In this document: positions 41,401-50,215 of the stretch, piece by piece
Numbering within the stretch: the first letter of the stretch is position 1
How the letters are laid out: each line of letters opens with the position of its first letter
DNA from: Saccharomycopsis fibuligera x Saccharomycopsis cf. fibuligera
Lineage: Eukaryota; Ascomycota; Saccharomycetes; Ascoideales; Saccharomycopsidaceae
Length of the DNA stretch: 64,000 bases
Assembly (NCBI GenBank): GCA_001936135.1
Contig: CP012811.1
Location: 2,046,001-2,110,000 of the forward strand
Reading direction: 5' to 3'
Translations under genes and position numbers: made by a program
Notes under the pieces: generated by a model
Database searches by the model: none
The model's input: only the letters and a program-made list of their open reading frames with translations
What the model was told of the DNA's origin: nothing

Positions 41401-43689
41401 AACTTTAAACCATTGTAGTTTTTTATTCCAATGTTCCTCGTTCTCAACGTAATTGGTGGTCAATTTATCGTAGCCCAAAATACGGGCATGCTTGTACGCA
41501 TAGTAAAGAATGAAATAGTTAAACTTGGAATAAATAGTTGAATTCAAGTAAAGATAAAGCAAAATAATACTCTTCAAGGTCGGATTGCCTTCATTTTTGT
41601 TTAATATTTTGAGAAAATAGTAAAAGCAGTTTTTCATTGCCTTGCGCTCAATCTCAGCAAGCATTGATTTAGGAGTATTGATGACGGGCGTGTTTTCGAA
41701 ATCCGGGGGAATTGGAGGTTTTTTATTCTGACTAGCATAATGAAGCTTAGCCGACACATATGTACAACCAAGGCAAATCATCGCTGATAAAAGTAAATTT
41801 TCACTGTCCGTCAAGTTACTCTTCTTGCCACGTTTCCGCTTTCTCGACTTGGCTCCAGAGCTTTCATCATTATTGATGTCATGAGTATTATTGCTGTTGT
41901 TAGTTTCAGTATCATCCTCCTCGGCGTCAGTATTATTATTTTGCACATAGAAACGATAGTATAAATCGTAGGCCTCTTCGGTAGTTATCAAAAATGCTTT
42001 ACTGTATAGTCGCAAAAACATTCTGATAAAATATTTACCCAACTTGGGCCTATCCAACAAGTAGCTGTTGTAATTTGATAGGTCGTTGAACTCATACTTG
42101 ATGGTATGAGCCATTCTTTTTAGGAAAAAAACGTGAATGTCGATAACTGGTTTAAAAATATCATAATTTGGACCCGCTTTGTCTTTGATGAAAGCAAGAG
42201 CTTGAGTGGAAAAAATTGAGGATGAGTTAATTGACGATACAAGTTCAATGAATCTTTCACTAGGAAACTTGGGTTTTTCCTTGATGCTTTTGCTCTGTTT
42301 AGTATTGGTGACGACATCTTTATTAGCCTCGTTGGTATCGTGGGAATTTTCTTTTTTGCTGATTGCATTTTTACCAATAACAACAACATCGTTATCGTCA
42401 TCATCATCATCATCGTCATCATCATCATCATCATCATCATCATGATTATCATCATTATTCTTAGCAATGGTTTTGCTCGCATCTTGGGCAAGTGTGCTTT
42501 TACCGCTCCTTCTACTTTGCAATTCTGTACTTTTTTGTTTTGTCAGGTCGGTAAAATCGGTGGTGCCAACATTGGCTATCGCATTACCAGAAGCATTCAT
42601 TCCACCAACCCCACCCTCAAGTCTACTCAATCGCAAGCCAACATTATCTAATTTCACATCCAAATTGGCAATCTTTGTGCAAAGAGAATTATTCACCAGT
42701 AAAATTTCTGCTAGCTTCTCATTAACCAGCAACAACACATTTTCGAACCCACGAAGCTTATTTTCAACAATTACATTGATTGCCTCAGCATTAGCATGTA
42801 CAATATCACCGCCGCCACGGCTACCATAGCTGCTGAAACTGCTATTATAGCCATACGAGTTATTCCCAGCATCACCACCGCCTGGTGTAGCTGGAGGCAT
42901 AGCACCAGTGCCAATATTGGAGCTACTATCAACGCCATCACCGCTTGTTCCATTGGACACCACCATTGATACTGTTCCGCGGCTGCTACCGCCTCGCGGG
43001 GCTTTCTTGAATGACGTTCTTTTCTTTTTAACATAAGTATAAGCACATTGCAAATTATGATTTCTGCAATGATCACAAGGTTGGGTGCCTGAACATTTAC
43101 TTTTTCTTTTACGGCACCTATCACAGGCGCTTATGGTTCTTGAAGGCCCGCTGACAGCGTTGCTGCTGCTGTTGTTGTTGTTGTTGTTGTTGTTACTGTT
43201 TTTGACATTATTAGCGGTATTATGAGCATTGAAATTGCTAGGACTGCCATTATTATAGTTACTGCTGTTGTTGCTGATATTGGTACCGGTATTATTGTTG
43301 GCAGTATGAATGGTAGCTACTGAAGAAGATCTTGACATGTCAGAGAAACTTTGATTTTGGTTGATTGCCTCCCGCGGATCTGCAGGTCCATTTATTGTGC
43401 TATTTCCATATCCGCTGGTATACCCATGACTGCTTTCAATCTCATAATGCTGGTGCTGCTGATGCTGATGCTGGTGCTGTTGCTGATGCTGATGCTGGTG
43501 CTGTTGCTGATGCTGGTGCTGTTGCTGATGCTGCTGATGCTGCTGGTGCTGCTGATGCTGGTGCTGATGCTGGTGCTGATGCTGGTGCTGCTGTATATTA
43601 GCACCAACCAGGCCGTGGCTCCCACTATTTGGAAACCGCAATTCCTCATTGGTCAATGGGCCTGGCCTTTCTTTATGCCTTCCAAGCAT
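38458..43689 (-). CDS. Very large Zn2Cys6 (Gal4-type) transcription factor
   Basis: A 1743-aa regulator. Residues 33-82 are a His/Gln repeat, 140-180 are Asn/Ser-rich, and the binuclear zinc cluster lies at 189-215 with all six cysteines (C189, C192, C199, C205, C208, C215; spacing 2-6-5-2-6). A basic linker (VKKKRTSFKKAPRG) follows, then a Leu-rich heptad region around AINVIVENKLRGFENVLLLV that probably mediates dimerisation. An Asp run lies between this and a fungal-specific transcription factor domain beginning near SERFIELVSSIN. The C-terminal 500 residues are Asn/Ser/Gln/Gly-rich and may act in activation. The cluster resembles maltose/sugar-type activators (PCDHCRNHNLQCAY), but target and orthologue cannot be settled. 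Start at the first ATG, 43689. Confidence 0.93.
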   Translation of the reverse strand: MLGRHKERPGPLTNEELRFPNSGSHGLVGANIQQHQHQHQHQHQHQQHQQHQQHQQQHQHQQQHQHQHQQQHQHQHQQHQHYEIESSHGYTSGYGNSTINGPADPREAINQNQSFSDMSRSSSVATIHTANNNTGTNISNNSSNYNNGSPSNFNAHNTANNVKNSNNNNNNNNSSSNAVSGPSRTISACDRCRKRKSKCSGTQPCDHCRNHNLQCAYTYVKKKRTSFKKAPRGGSSRGTVSMVVSNGTSGDGVDSSSNIGTGAMPPATPGGGDAGNNSYGYNSSFSSYGSRGGGDIVHANAEAINVIVENKLRGFENVLLLVNEKLAEILLVNNSLCTKIANLDVKLDNVGLRLSRLEGGVGGMNASGNAIANVGTTDFTDLTKQKSTELQSRRSGKSTLAQDASKTIAKNNDDNHDDDDDDDDDDDDDDDDNDVVVIGKNAISKKENSHDTNEANKDVVTNTKQSKSIKEKPKFPSERFIELVSSINSSSIFSTQALAFIKDKAGPNYDIFKPVIDIHVFFLKRMAHTIKYEFNDLSNYNSYLLDRPKLGKYFIRMFLRLYSKAFLITTEEAYDLYYRFYVQNNNTDAEEDDTETNNSNNTHDINNDESSGAKSRKRKRGKKSNLTDSENLLLSAMICLGCTYVSAKLHYASQNKKPPIPPDFENTPVINTPKSMLAEIERKAMKNCFYYFLKILNKNEGNPTLKSIILLYLYLNSTIYSKFNYFILYYAYKHARILGYDKLTTNYVENEEHWNKKLQWFKVYIFDKDIASTLEKPSHFTNKDIIHENGFVNLTKFAVNLYCRENNTRCDDELAALDTIHIGSKHEISDVGKFFQVLHQFAQKSFRGFLILVYFYTYCVSRLIESFSKDIYLNNVLQSVPRSKDGKAAELGKDFLPKLFAALDKVNDQAENFEKWSQMLPENIRPGVCLDISMYQYIDPESEEIENLFSKTNKTNEKKQQQQQQQPKLKKRRTSSSGDISDGFEDHNYLLNDVKMTFNGYYVEEFNDADQVSSALITLSKFKFYYHLMKSHRIANRTCSIIYKDDELLQSISNSSLMGFDELKELLEAKVKSYKRLSLEAARNIMRLSISTFSKQHHAIYWCINYMNGAYFTVFMQNINSPSEKQKGCFFEKLADIHLMIDCYIYCLSKLYFPTERIKHEVKDIFNRRLILLCIANLKDSFSYDVDHDEKVQRFVKSIEHKNDMAILTTTHVFEYNKRNSTDSSKHDDVDSSKSDNKNSAAENTKHRSSYSLPVQKTYTEENNHGRRQSNTHPPQQTQSIQHDLKPQLHPPAQQNLRPQHLAQQQFSHHSRSRSQSQTQQQQKLPQFSKDPPFPALSGGMPNDRLLADMASAYMSHTWGGNILLPGPGAGQVHHSTSDMRSTNLNSMQRTPTYPMANNDRFFTVGGAGNTGCVGYGNGNSNADPSPSTVLNTTGNIPKRNSGNGNDSSENLSINTSTIESILQPSSVLNVPDIDFTSSIPSLKQTFFTLSQGPKFNNSGVTSDNVNVNATSGAIVGNGGLGISKSTYNNGTDSNYGNALYGNMNNTNNNNSANTSNSIFGNSINTSPQQDNNVSNSSSGYEVAGITGGGSNKDANVSIGVSGSGTVSGIDTGSINESGLGNPVQLLFATNLTPTGVPNLFSSGSALSNNVDDNSDGLATIAGNDAENNNNTHTQNHDHSHNGPNSGLLSNVVIPTESPVTTATAMETQTNSGMNQNPNADDLILNLLELDPLSMSGIYWNEQ
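42394..42442 (-). repeat. GAT/GAC repeat encoding an Asp run in the Zn2Cys6 protein
   Basis: Near-perfect trinucleotide repeat (ATC/GTC on the plus strand) encoding about 16 consecutive Asp, inside the coding frame between the dimerisation region and the fungal transcription factor domain. In another frame it reads as Met or Ser runs, which produces spurious ORFs. Confidence 0.9.
43444..43593 (-). repeat. His-Gln coding repeat in the Zn2Cys6 protein
   Basis: About 50 codons alternating CAG/CAA and CAC/CAT, encoding QH and QQH units in the protein N-terminus. The mixture of six- and nine-base units suggests ongoing slippage, so length may vary between strains. Confidence 0.92.
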
Positions 43690-45107
43690 TGATTAACTAT
43701 TTATTGGTCTCTTTCACAGCCTTTCTTTTGCTTTTAGTTCTTGTTATTTCTGTTTCTTTTCCCTGCTTTGTTGTAATAATGTAGCGGAATATTAATTCGT
43801 AGTAAAGAAGTTCCAGCCGATATTGTGTTGATTTATACAGGGGCAATAAATAATCTGCAGCGCCTCAGTATTCACCAATTGGAAAGTACTTAACAGCTCC
43901 GAGCCTGCTTTGTAGTGATGAGCACTTGATATATCTCTGCTATAGAAGCGTTTTGCTTGATATATATATATATTTTATTTTTCCGCGTTGAATTAAAACC
44001 GCGGTGAAAACTCAATCTTCGAGGAAGAAGAAACCCTTTCTGAACTGAACTGCTCTGCTCTAATATGACTGCATACAACACTGACGATGTTGAACCAAAT
44101 GTAGTCTAATCAATGTGATTCATAGGCCTCTTGTGTGTTTGTCCAAAGGGTTCTTTCTGATTTGGTTTCTGATGGCCATAAACCGTTGACCACCATTTCC
44201 AGCATTTCTGGAGCAACGGTCTTTCTTTTTCCTACATTCTTTTTTACATGTAGTGTAAATGCAATTTGGACGTTGAAAGCTCAACTGCTGCTGCATCCAA
44301 GTAGATTGAGTAAAAAAAAGTTGCTCTTCAAGGTCATTATATACTCAAGAATACAGTAAACAGAACAAACAGTGGGGCAAAACAAACGTATCTGTAAAAT
44401 GATACCGTTAAATGCTAAATACATATAAGTGTAGGAAGAGAAAAAAGCAAAACCAAACGGTATGCAGATCAAGCAGTTAACACATCTTGGAATCAATTCG
44501 TGTTATTAACATTTATTGAAGTTATATTGGAGCTCTTCAAACAATTTTTTAGCATTTTTTTTTTTTTTTTTTTTAGCATTTCTGATAGCCCACACCGTGA
44601 AAATCCCAAATTTATTTACAGGTACAAAAAACTAACACACAAAAATAAGAACAAAGCGATAAACAAAAGTAGAAACAGAAAGCAAAAAGAAAAAAAAAAA
44701 AAAAAAAAAAAAGTAAACAAGTTAAATAAGTAAGTATTAACAGTAAAAGTAGCACCAGCCAAATTTATAACCCAAAGGAACCATTTCGTTAAGTCTAGTA
44801 ACCACTAGAATATCCAATAAAAAGAAAAATGTTACCAACAAAAATAAAAATAAAAAGATAAAAATAAAATAAAAAGCGTGACGATAAAATAATTGTTAAA
44901 AACAGGAGACAGAAGCAGTAAGACGTTAATCGTAAATCGAAAATTCATATTCTGAATGAAAAATTGGTAATTGTTGTCTGAATTTTTGACTTTCCACATT
45001 TTCTTTTTTTCTTTTATTCTTCTTCTATTGTATAGAAGAATACCGTGGCCCTTATTTTGCAACAGTTTGGCATTGTTCCGGCCTATTTATTCAGCACAAC
45101 ATACCAA
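43690..45107. other. Intergenic region, promoter of the Zn2Cys6 gene and 3' flank of AZF1
   Basis: About 1.4 kb. It contains an AT dinucleotide patch near 43960-43980, a T-run at 44555-44575, an A-run at about 44691-44712 and A-rich sequence at 44820-44880. No supportable gene. Confidence 0.5.
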
Positions 45108-46714
45108 TCATCTCGTAAAGTTTTGTTGCGGTTGATTATCATATCTCAACTGAGGCCCCTGAGGCACATTCATGCGATAGCCCATATTGATCGAACCATA
45201 AACCCCATTATTGATACCACCAGCATTCATATACTGAGCCGGTTGTTCGGGAAACTCAAATGTTTGCGGTGCGCCGCTGTTCAAAAACTGCTGCTGCTGG
45301 CCTGGCTGTTGTTGCTGTTGAGGTATCTGCGGGAAAATTTGCTGCTGGTGATGCTGTTGCTCAGAAGGACTAATCAGCAGCGGCTGGCCTTCAAAGTTAA
45401 CCTGTACAGCCAGTTGCTTTCTCAGATTCTGCTTTGACTGCTGCTTCTGTTTCTGCTGCTGTTGCTGCTGCTGCTGCTGCTGCGAGGTAGGACTGCTACT
45501 ATTGTTAGCACCAGCAACCCCGCTTTTTTTGCCTCTGCCCTTGATTCCCTTGTTGGAGTTCTTGTAAATATCCATAAAGTACTCAATAGTTTCTCTTTCA
45601 TCAGGGGGTAAATGACTCAAATCATCACCCAAGTTCGCTAGCCTATTAGTCAACTCAATCACCGTATTCAAGTGGAACCGATTCTGGTGAGCTTTCAAAT
45701 TGCCCAACTGGGTAAAGCCCTTATCACAATTATCCAACTTGCATTTGAATGGCTTCACATTCGAATGCGTCAATTTGTGAGCTGCGAGATTGCCTTTTCT
45801 CGAGAAACTTCGATCACATTCTTCACATTTGAATGGACGTTCTCCAGTATGCGATCTCAAATGGGTACGCAAGTTGCCTCCCTGAGTAAAGCTCTTGCCG
45901 CAGTGTTCGCACTTGTATGGTTTCAATCCAATATGGGACCGCAAATGCACTTCCAAATGTGTAGATTGAGTGAAATTCTTGAAGCAGTACTTGCATTGAT
46001 GTTTCTTTTTAGCATTAGCTCTGCTTTTGATCTTATCAATGCCGCCAACCAACTCAATTGGTGGTGGAATGACTTCGCCATCTTCCAAGATCGAGCCATC
46101 AGGTGCTTGTGGGATGTACTTCTTGACCCCCTTGGCGCGTGCTTGAATCACTAGCATTAGTTGATCTACTTTAGTTTGCCCCAAAACTGGCCTGTTTTCA
46201 TCATTTGCCTCGACGGCGTTAATAGCAAGTTCTCTTGAGTTGGGATTTTGCAACTGATGGTGCTGGTGCTGGTGCTGCAATTGCTGTGGTTGTATTTGCT
46301 GAGGCTGTAGCTGTTGCTGACCATTGACTCGAGGAACAATTTCTCTAATTTTGTTTTCCACTTCTACTGGCGACGGGTTGTCTGAAGTGAAACTTGCTGA
46401 GTTATTCCTGCTTCTTTGTCTGCCATACATGTTGGCGGCGTTTCTACTCATGTTATTAACAGTGCTATTACTGAATGTGGAAGGATTGCTGTAATCCAGT
46501 TTTTCAGAGGTTGGGGTAATGATGTTGGGCTGTGGAGCACTGTGAATCACTGGTGGGGTTTTCAACAACCTTTTATTATTTGGCGTTACTACGCTGCGAT
46601 CAGCTGAGTTTTGATAGGGTTGTTGCAGTTGTGGGTTCATGATTGCTGGCCCTGGAAGGTTACTATTGCGGCTGAATTGCTGAGGAGGTACTGCTCCTGG
46701 TGGATAAAACTGGT

Positions 46715-46749
<35 letters not shown>

Positions 46750-48587
46750 ACTTGATCAGGTTGCAATTTAGGTTTGAAAAATGATACTGGGACGTTTTGG
46801 GTTGTGGTTGCATTTGGAGGTGGTAATTGCTGTTGTTGAGAGAACTGGGTCTTGTACTGTGGAGCTTGGTTGTTGTTGTTGTCAAAGCCAAAGCCATTGT
46901 CATGCTCCAGTTGCAGTTGGGAACGTCTCTTGTCGGTGCTTGAATTTGTTAGCTTGAGTTGTTTGGCAGGTTTTTCGAATTTCAGTCCACTGCTAGATTT
47001 TCTCTTTTGACTAGAGCGGTCCGAACCGGCAGGCGAAGCTTCTTCTGCGGTTCCCGGACCTTCCTCAATGGAGAAAAGTTTCTTGTTGTCCAGCTCACCA
47101 TTGTCAATGATATCTTCGATTTTGTTTTTAGCAGTAGCATCAGAGTTATTACGCGATTGCGGCAAGATGAATTGAAATTCCGGATTGAGACCTCTAACAA
47201 TACTGTCTCTTTTCACAAAGCTGTCAAAATCGCTGGTAATCTCATTGATGGATAAACTTGGCAAGATGCTGGAGTTTCTACGCCCACCAAGTATAGAAGA
47301 ACCGTTCAAGGAGCTGAAACTGAACCCGCCAATAGAAGGCCGGTGGTAGAAGCTCTGGGATGCACCGCTGTCGTTGTTTGGATAGCTGAATAAGTTGCTG
47401 AATGAGGAGTTTCTGGAATGCGAAGAGTTTCTCGTAAGAGCGTTTGAATTGCTGTTAGGGCTGCCATAGGAGTTAGGTTCATTATTATTGTTATTATTAG
47501 TAGCGGTGGTAGCCGTAGTATTTGTACCGCTATCACCGTCTTGGCTGTCGTTATTGATGTTGTTGTTGTTGTTGTTCTTATTACTACTACTGCTATTGCT
47601 GTTATTGGCGCCCGTAGGATTATTGGCATTCTGGTTATTTGTAGGGGGTGACGCGGTCAGACCATGGTTCAGAAAAACATCAGTATTGAACACCGGGCCC
47701 AGCAGCCCTTGTGCAGCTGCTGATGGGGTATTATTATTCGTATTGTTGCTGGCTTGGTTATTATTACTAGAAGCGTTGCTGCTGCTGTTGTAAGGAGAGT
47801 ATCTCTCATTATGAGCAGAAGCATTCCCACTCCCCGAAGCGGGGTCAGGATTGTTGTGCTCTATTATGGATGACTTTCTGGAATGCGAGATCTTTTGGAT
47901 TGGCGAGTTGGAGCTGCTGGCTTGGTTATTATTACTAGAAGCGTTGCTGCTGCTGTTGTAAGGAGAGTATCTCTCATTATGAGCAGAAGCATTCCCACTC
48001 CCCGAAGCGGGGTCAGGATTGTTGTGCTCTATTATGGATGACTTTCTGGAATGCGAGATCTTTTGGATTGGCGAGTTGGAGCTGCTGGCTGGATGGTGGC
48101 TTGGACTGTGGGCACTATCTGCATTATTGTTGCTGAGAGAAAAGTTGAAATTCAAGTCTTGGTTATTGAAGTTCAAGATTGAATTAGAACGCGACCCAAA
48201 GCTCTCGTTCAACTGAGGCAAAAATGACAAGTCGTCTCTGTTGCTGTCCGAGTTGAAGTTGGGAAACAACGAGCCGAAGGAGATATTGCGGGACTGTCTA
48301 GAGTTACCGAAACTAGCGCTGGCAAGTGATGGTCTAGTGGCGGTTGATTTGGGGTCATAATTACTGGCCGCGGAGGAGGATCCCGGATGGGTGACGGCGG
48401 TAGAGGTGCCGTTTTGGTGGCCTGAGTTGACTGAGGAGTTTGCCGGATTGTCAGAAGAGTTATTGCTGGCGCCAGCGGTGCTGTTCTTGTTGATGGTGGC
48501 CATGGTGGGAGGAGTAGGGTATGGGACAGGACCAGGTGTATCTGCGAGAGTGAGAGAGGGAGTGGTAGGAGTGCCTCCAGAGGGCAT
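45108..48587 (-). CDS. AZF1: C2H2 zinc-finger transcription factor AZF1
   Basis: A 1159-aa protein with four adjacent C2H2 fingers at about residues 864-972: CKYCFKNFTQSTHLEVHLRSH, CEHCGKSFTQGGNLRTHLRSH, CEECDRSFSRKGNLAAHKLTH and CKLDNCDKGFTQLGNLKAHQNRFH. These match S. cerevisiae Azf1 closely, including the following ERETIEYFMDIYKNSN and KGIKGRGKK segment. Azf1 regulates carbon and cell-cycle genes (CLN3) in glucose and wall genes on glycerol. Outside the fingers the protein is Asn/Ser/Gln-rich. A 56-codon segment (about residues 167-222 and 223-278) is perfectly duplicated in tandem. Start: the ATG at 48587 is first; a second Met at residue 29 (48503) is an alternative. Upstream lies an unusually repeat-rich leader/promoter. 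Confidence 0.95.
47753..48088. repeat. Perfect 168-bp tandem duplication inside AZF1
   Basis: The segment starting CTTGGTTATTATTACTAGAA occurs at 47753-47920 and again, base for base by my comparison, at 47921-48088. The period is 168 bp, or 56 codons, so the reading frame is kept and the encoded SSNSPIQKISHSRKSS-to-NASSNNNQA block appears twice. No mismatch was seen. Confidence 0.95.
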
Positions 48588-50215
48588 GTATGTGTGTATG
48601 TGTGTATGTATGTCTGTCTTGAGGGAGCAAATGGATATGGAAGACGAAAAGGGGGGGACCAGAGGGGATATAGGAAGCCCAACGAAAAGTAAAGCTCAGA
48701 AGAGTATAGCTGATGAGGTACCAGTAGGTGGTATGCAATTGGGGGAACGGGGATACCGCGAAGAGGAATCCAGGATAAGAATGAAGCGATGCGCCAAAGT
48801 CGGCTGAGAGTGTGATTGCGAGTACCGGGAATGAGAGCAACCGCTTAGGGGAAGAGTAAACAACAAATAGATAGATAGATAGATAGATAGATACGGTTGA
48901 GACTAGCGGGTTTCCAAAAGAAATGGTGATAATCGGAATAAAATAAAAAAGAAAAATAAAGAGAAGCTTAAGGAAGATCTTAAAGTGAAGTGAAAAGAAA
49001 GAAAAGAAAGAAAAAAACAAAAAAAAAAAAAAAAAAACGGTTTGGGGGGGGGGGACGGGGAGAAATGGGATGTTATGTTATGTTATGTTATGTTACCTGC
49101 TACTATATGGTGTGGGGGGTGAGAGTGCCAGGATCTTTTGCCGTTTTGTTTGGGGATTTTTTGGATTCTGAATTTTGGGTTGTTATTTCTTAATTTAATT
49201 TTTTAGTTTTATGATTTTATAATTTTATTTTTCTTTATTTTTTGCCGGTGGAGCATTTGGTTGCGGCCTCAATAAAATAAGCTCAGTGTTGTTTAGAGAG
49301 TGGTTGCCCAAAGTTTAGCTGTACACCACCCGTAAGTCGACTATGGCATAAATCGGCAGCAGTGCCATACAGTAATTTACGATGAGTTCACTCGCTGCGC
49401 AGCGGATGACCGCCGCCACCGCCACCGCCACTGCCGGTGGCTGCTGCCAGTGGCTGCTGCCATGCCAGTCGCTAAGCGCGCTAGTCGCTAGTCGCTAGTC
49501 GCCAGTCGCCTAGACAGACAGTCAGACAGACAGAGGGAAATGCGCCAGGCTTGCTGGTGGTGGCAATTGCTGCCTTGCCCGCAGCCAGCCGGCCGCAAGC
49601 CAGGTTGCTGTGGCAGTGTCCCTGGTCCCCTATCTTGCTGCCCGCCTGCTGGAGAACAGATTGCTAAGCACACCAGCTGTGGTTGTGGCAATCGTTGCGG
49701 TTCGCAAGTGTGACTAACGCACTCAGTGTAGGGTAACGTTCGGTGCTTTATGACGCAGCAGCAGGGCTTCTAGTATCTGCTTGACTGGCACTTAGTGTGC
49801 ATGGAAACACAGACTAACGCAGGTACGCACATGTCAGCAAGTAGCAGTATGTCAACGCGCATATCATACTATCCTATATCATACCATACCATACCATATC
49901 ATACCATCTTATATCATGTCGCGGGGTCCGGTCCGCGAGTGCAAGTTGCGGTAGTGGGTGGTGCTCCTCAAGGCTATCAAATAATACCAAACACAACTTG
50001 GATGGCATCCACAAGCTTTATATATATATAATTTTACTCAATTCGCTGAAAAATCAAAAACTTTTTGAAGCATTGTATTCGTTGTTTATATTATATGTAT
50101 ATATGTCAAATAATTGTTAGTCAGCTAGCTAGCTACAGCATCTCGTCTACTCATAAATCTTTCGTCAAACCATAACAATAGCAACCATCCAGATCAGTCA
50201 GTCACTCGTTGCATC
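48588..50215. other. Repeat-dense intergenic region between TRP5 3' end and AZF1 5' end
   Basis: About 1.6 kb. It includes a TGTATG-type patch at 48586-48620, an ATAG tetranucleotide run at about 48867-48891, an A-run followed by a G-run (49020-49055), a TGTTA pentanucleotide run at 49071-49095, a GC-rich island at about 49380-49700 with CTAGTCG repeats and CCGCCA units, and a CATAC/CATATC repeat near 49860-49920. No convincing gene; the 67-codon minus ORF at 49488-49691 lies in the GC-rich island and looks spurious. Confidence 0.6.
49071..49095. repeat. TGTTA pentanucleotide repeat, five units
   Basis: Five perfect units in the AZF1 upstream region, about 480 bp before the AZF1 ATG (minus-strand gene). 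Confidence 0.9.

Noticed and set aside
42206-42651. Plus-strand ORFs with Ser/Ile runs opposite the Zn2Cys6 gene
   Set aside because: They are antisense readings of the Asp-coding repeat.
49488-49691. 67-codon minus ORF rich in Gln, Pro and Cys
   Set aside because: It arises from the repeat-rich GC island; no upstream exon signals and no family resemblance.
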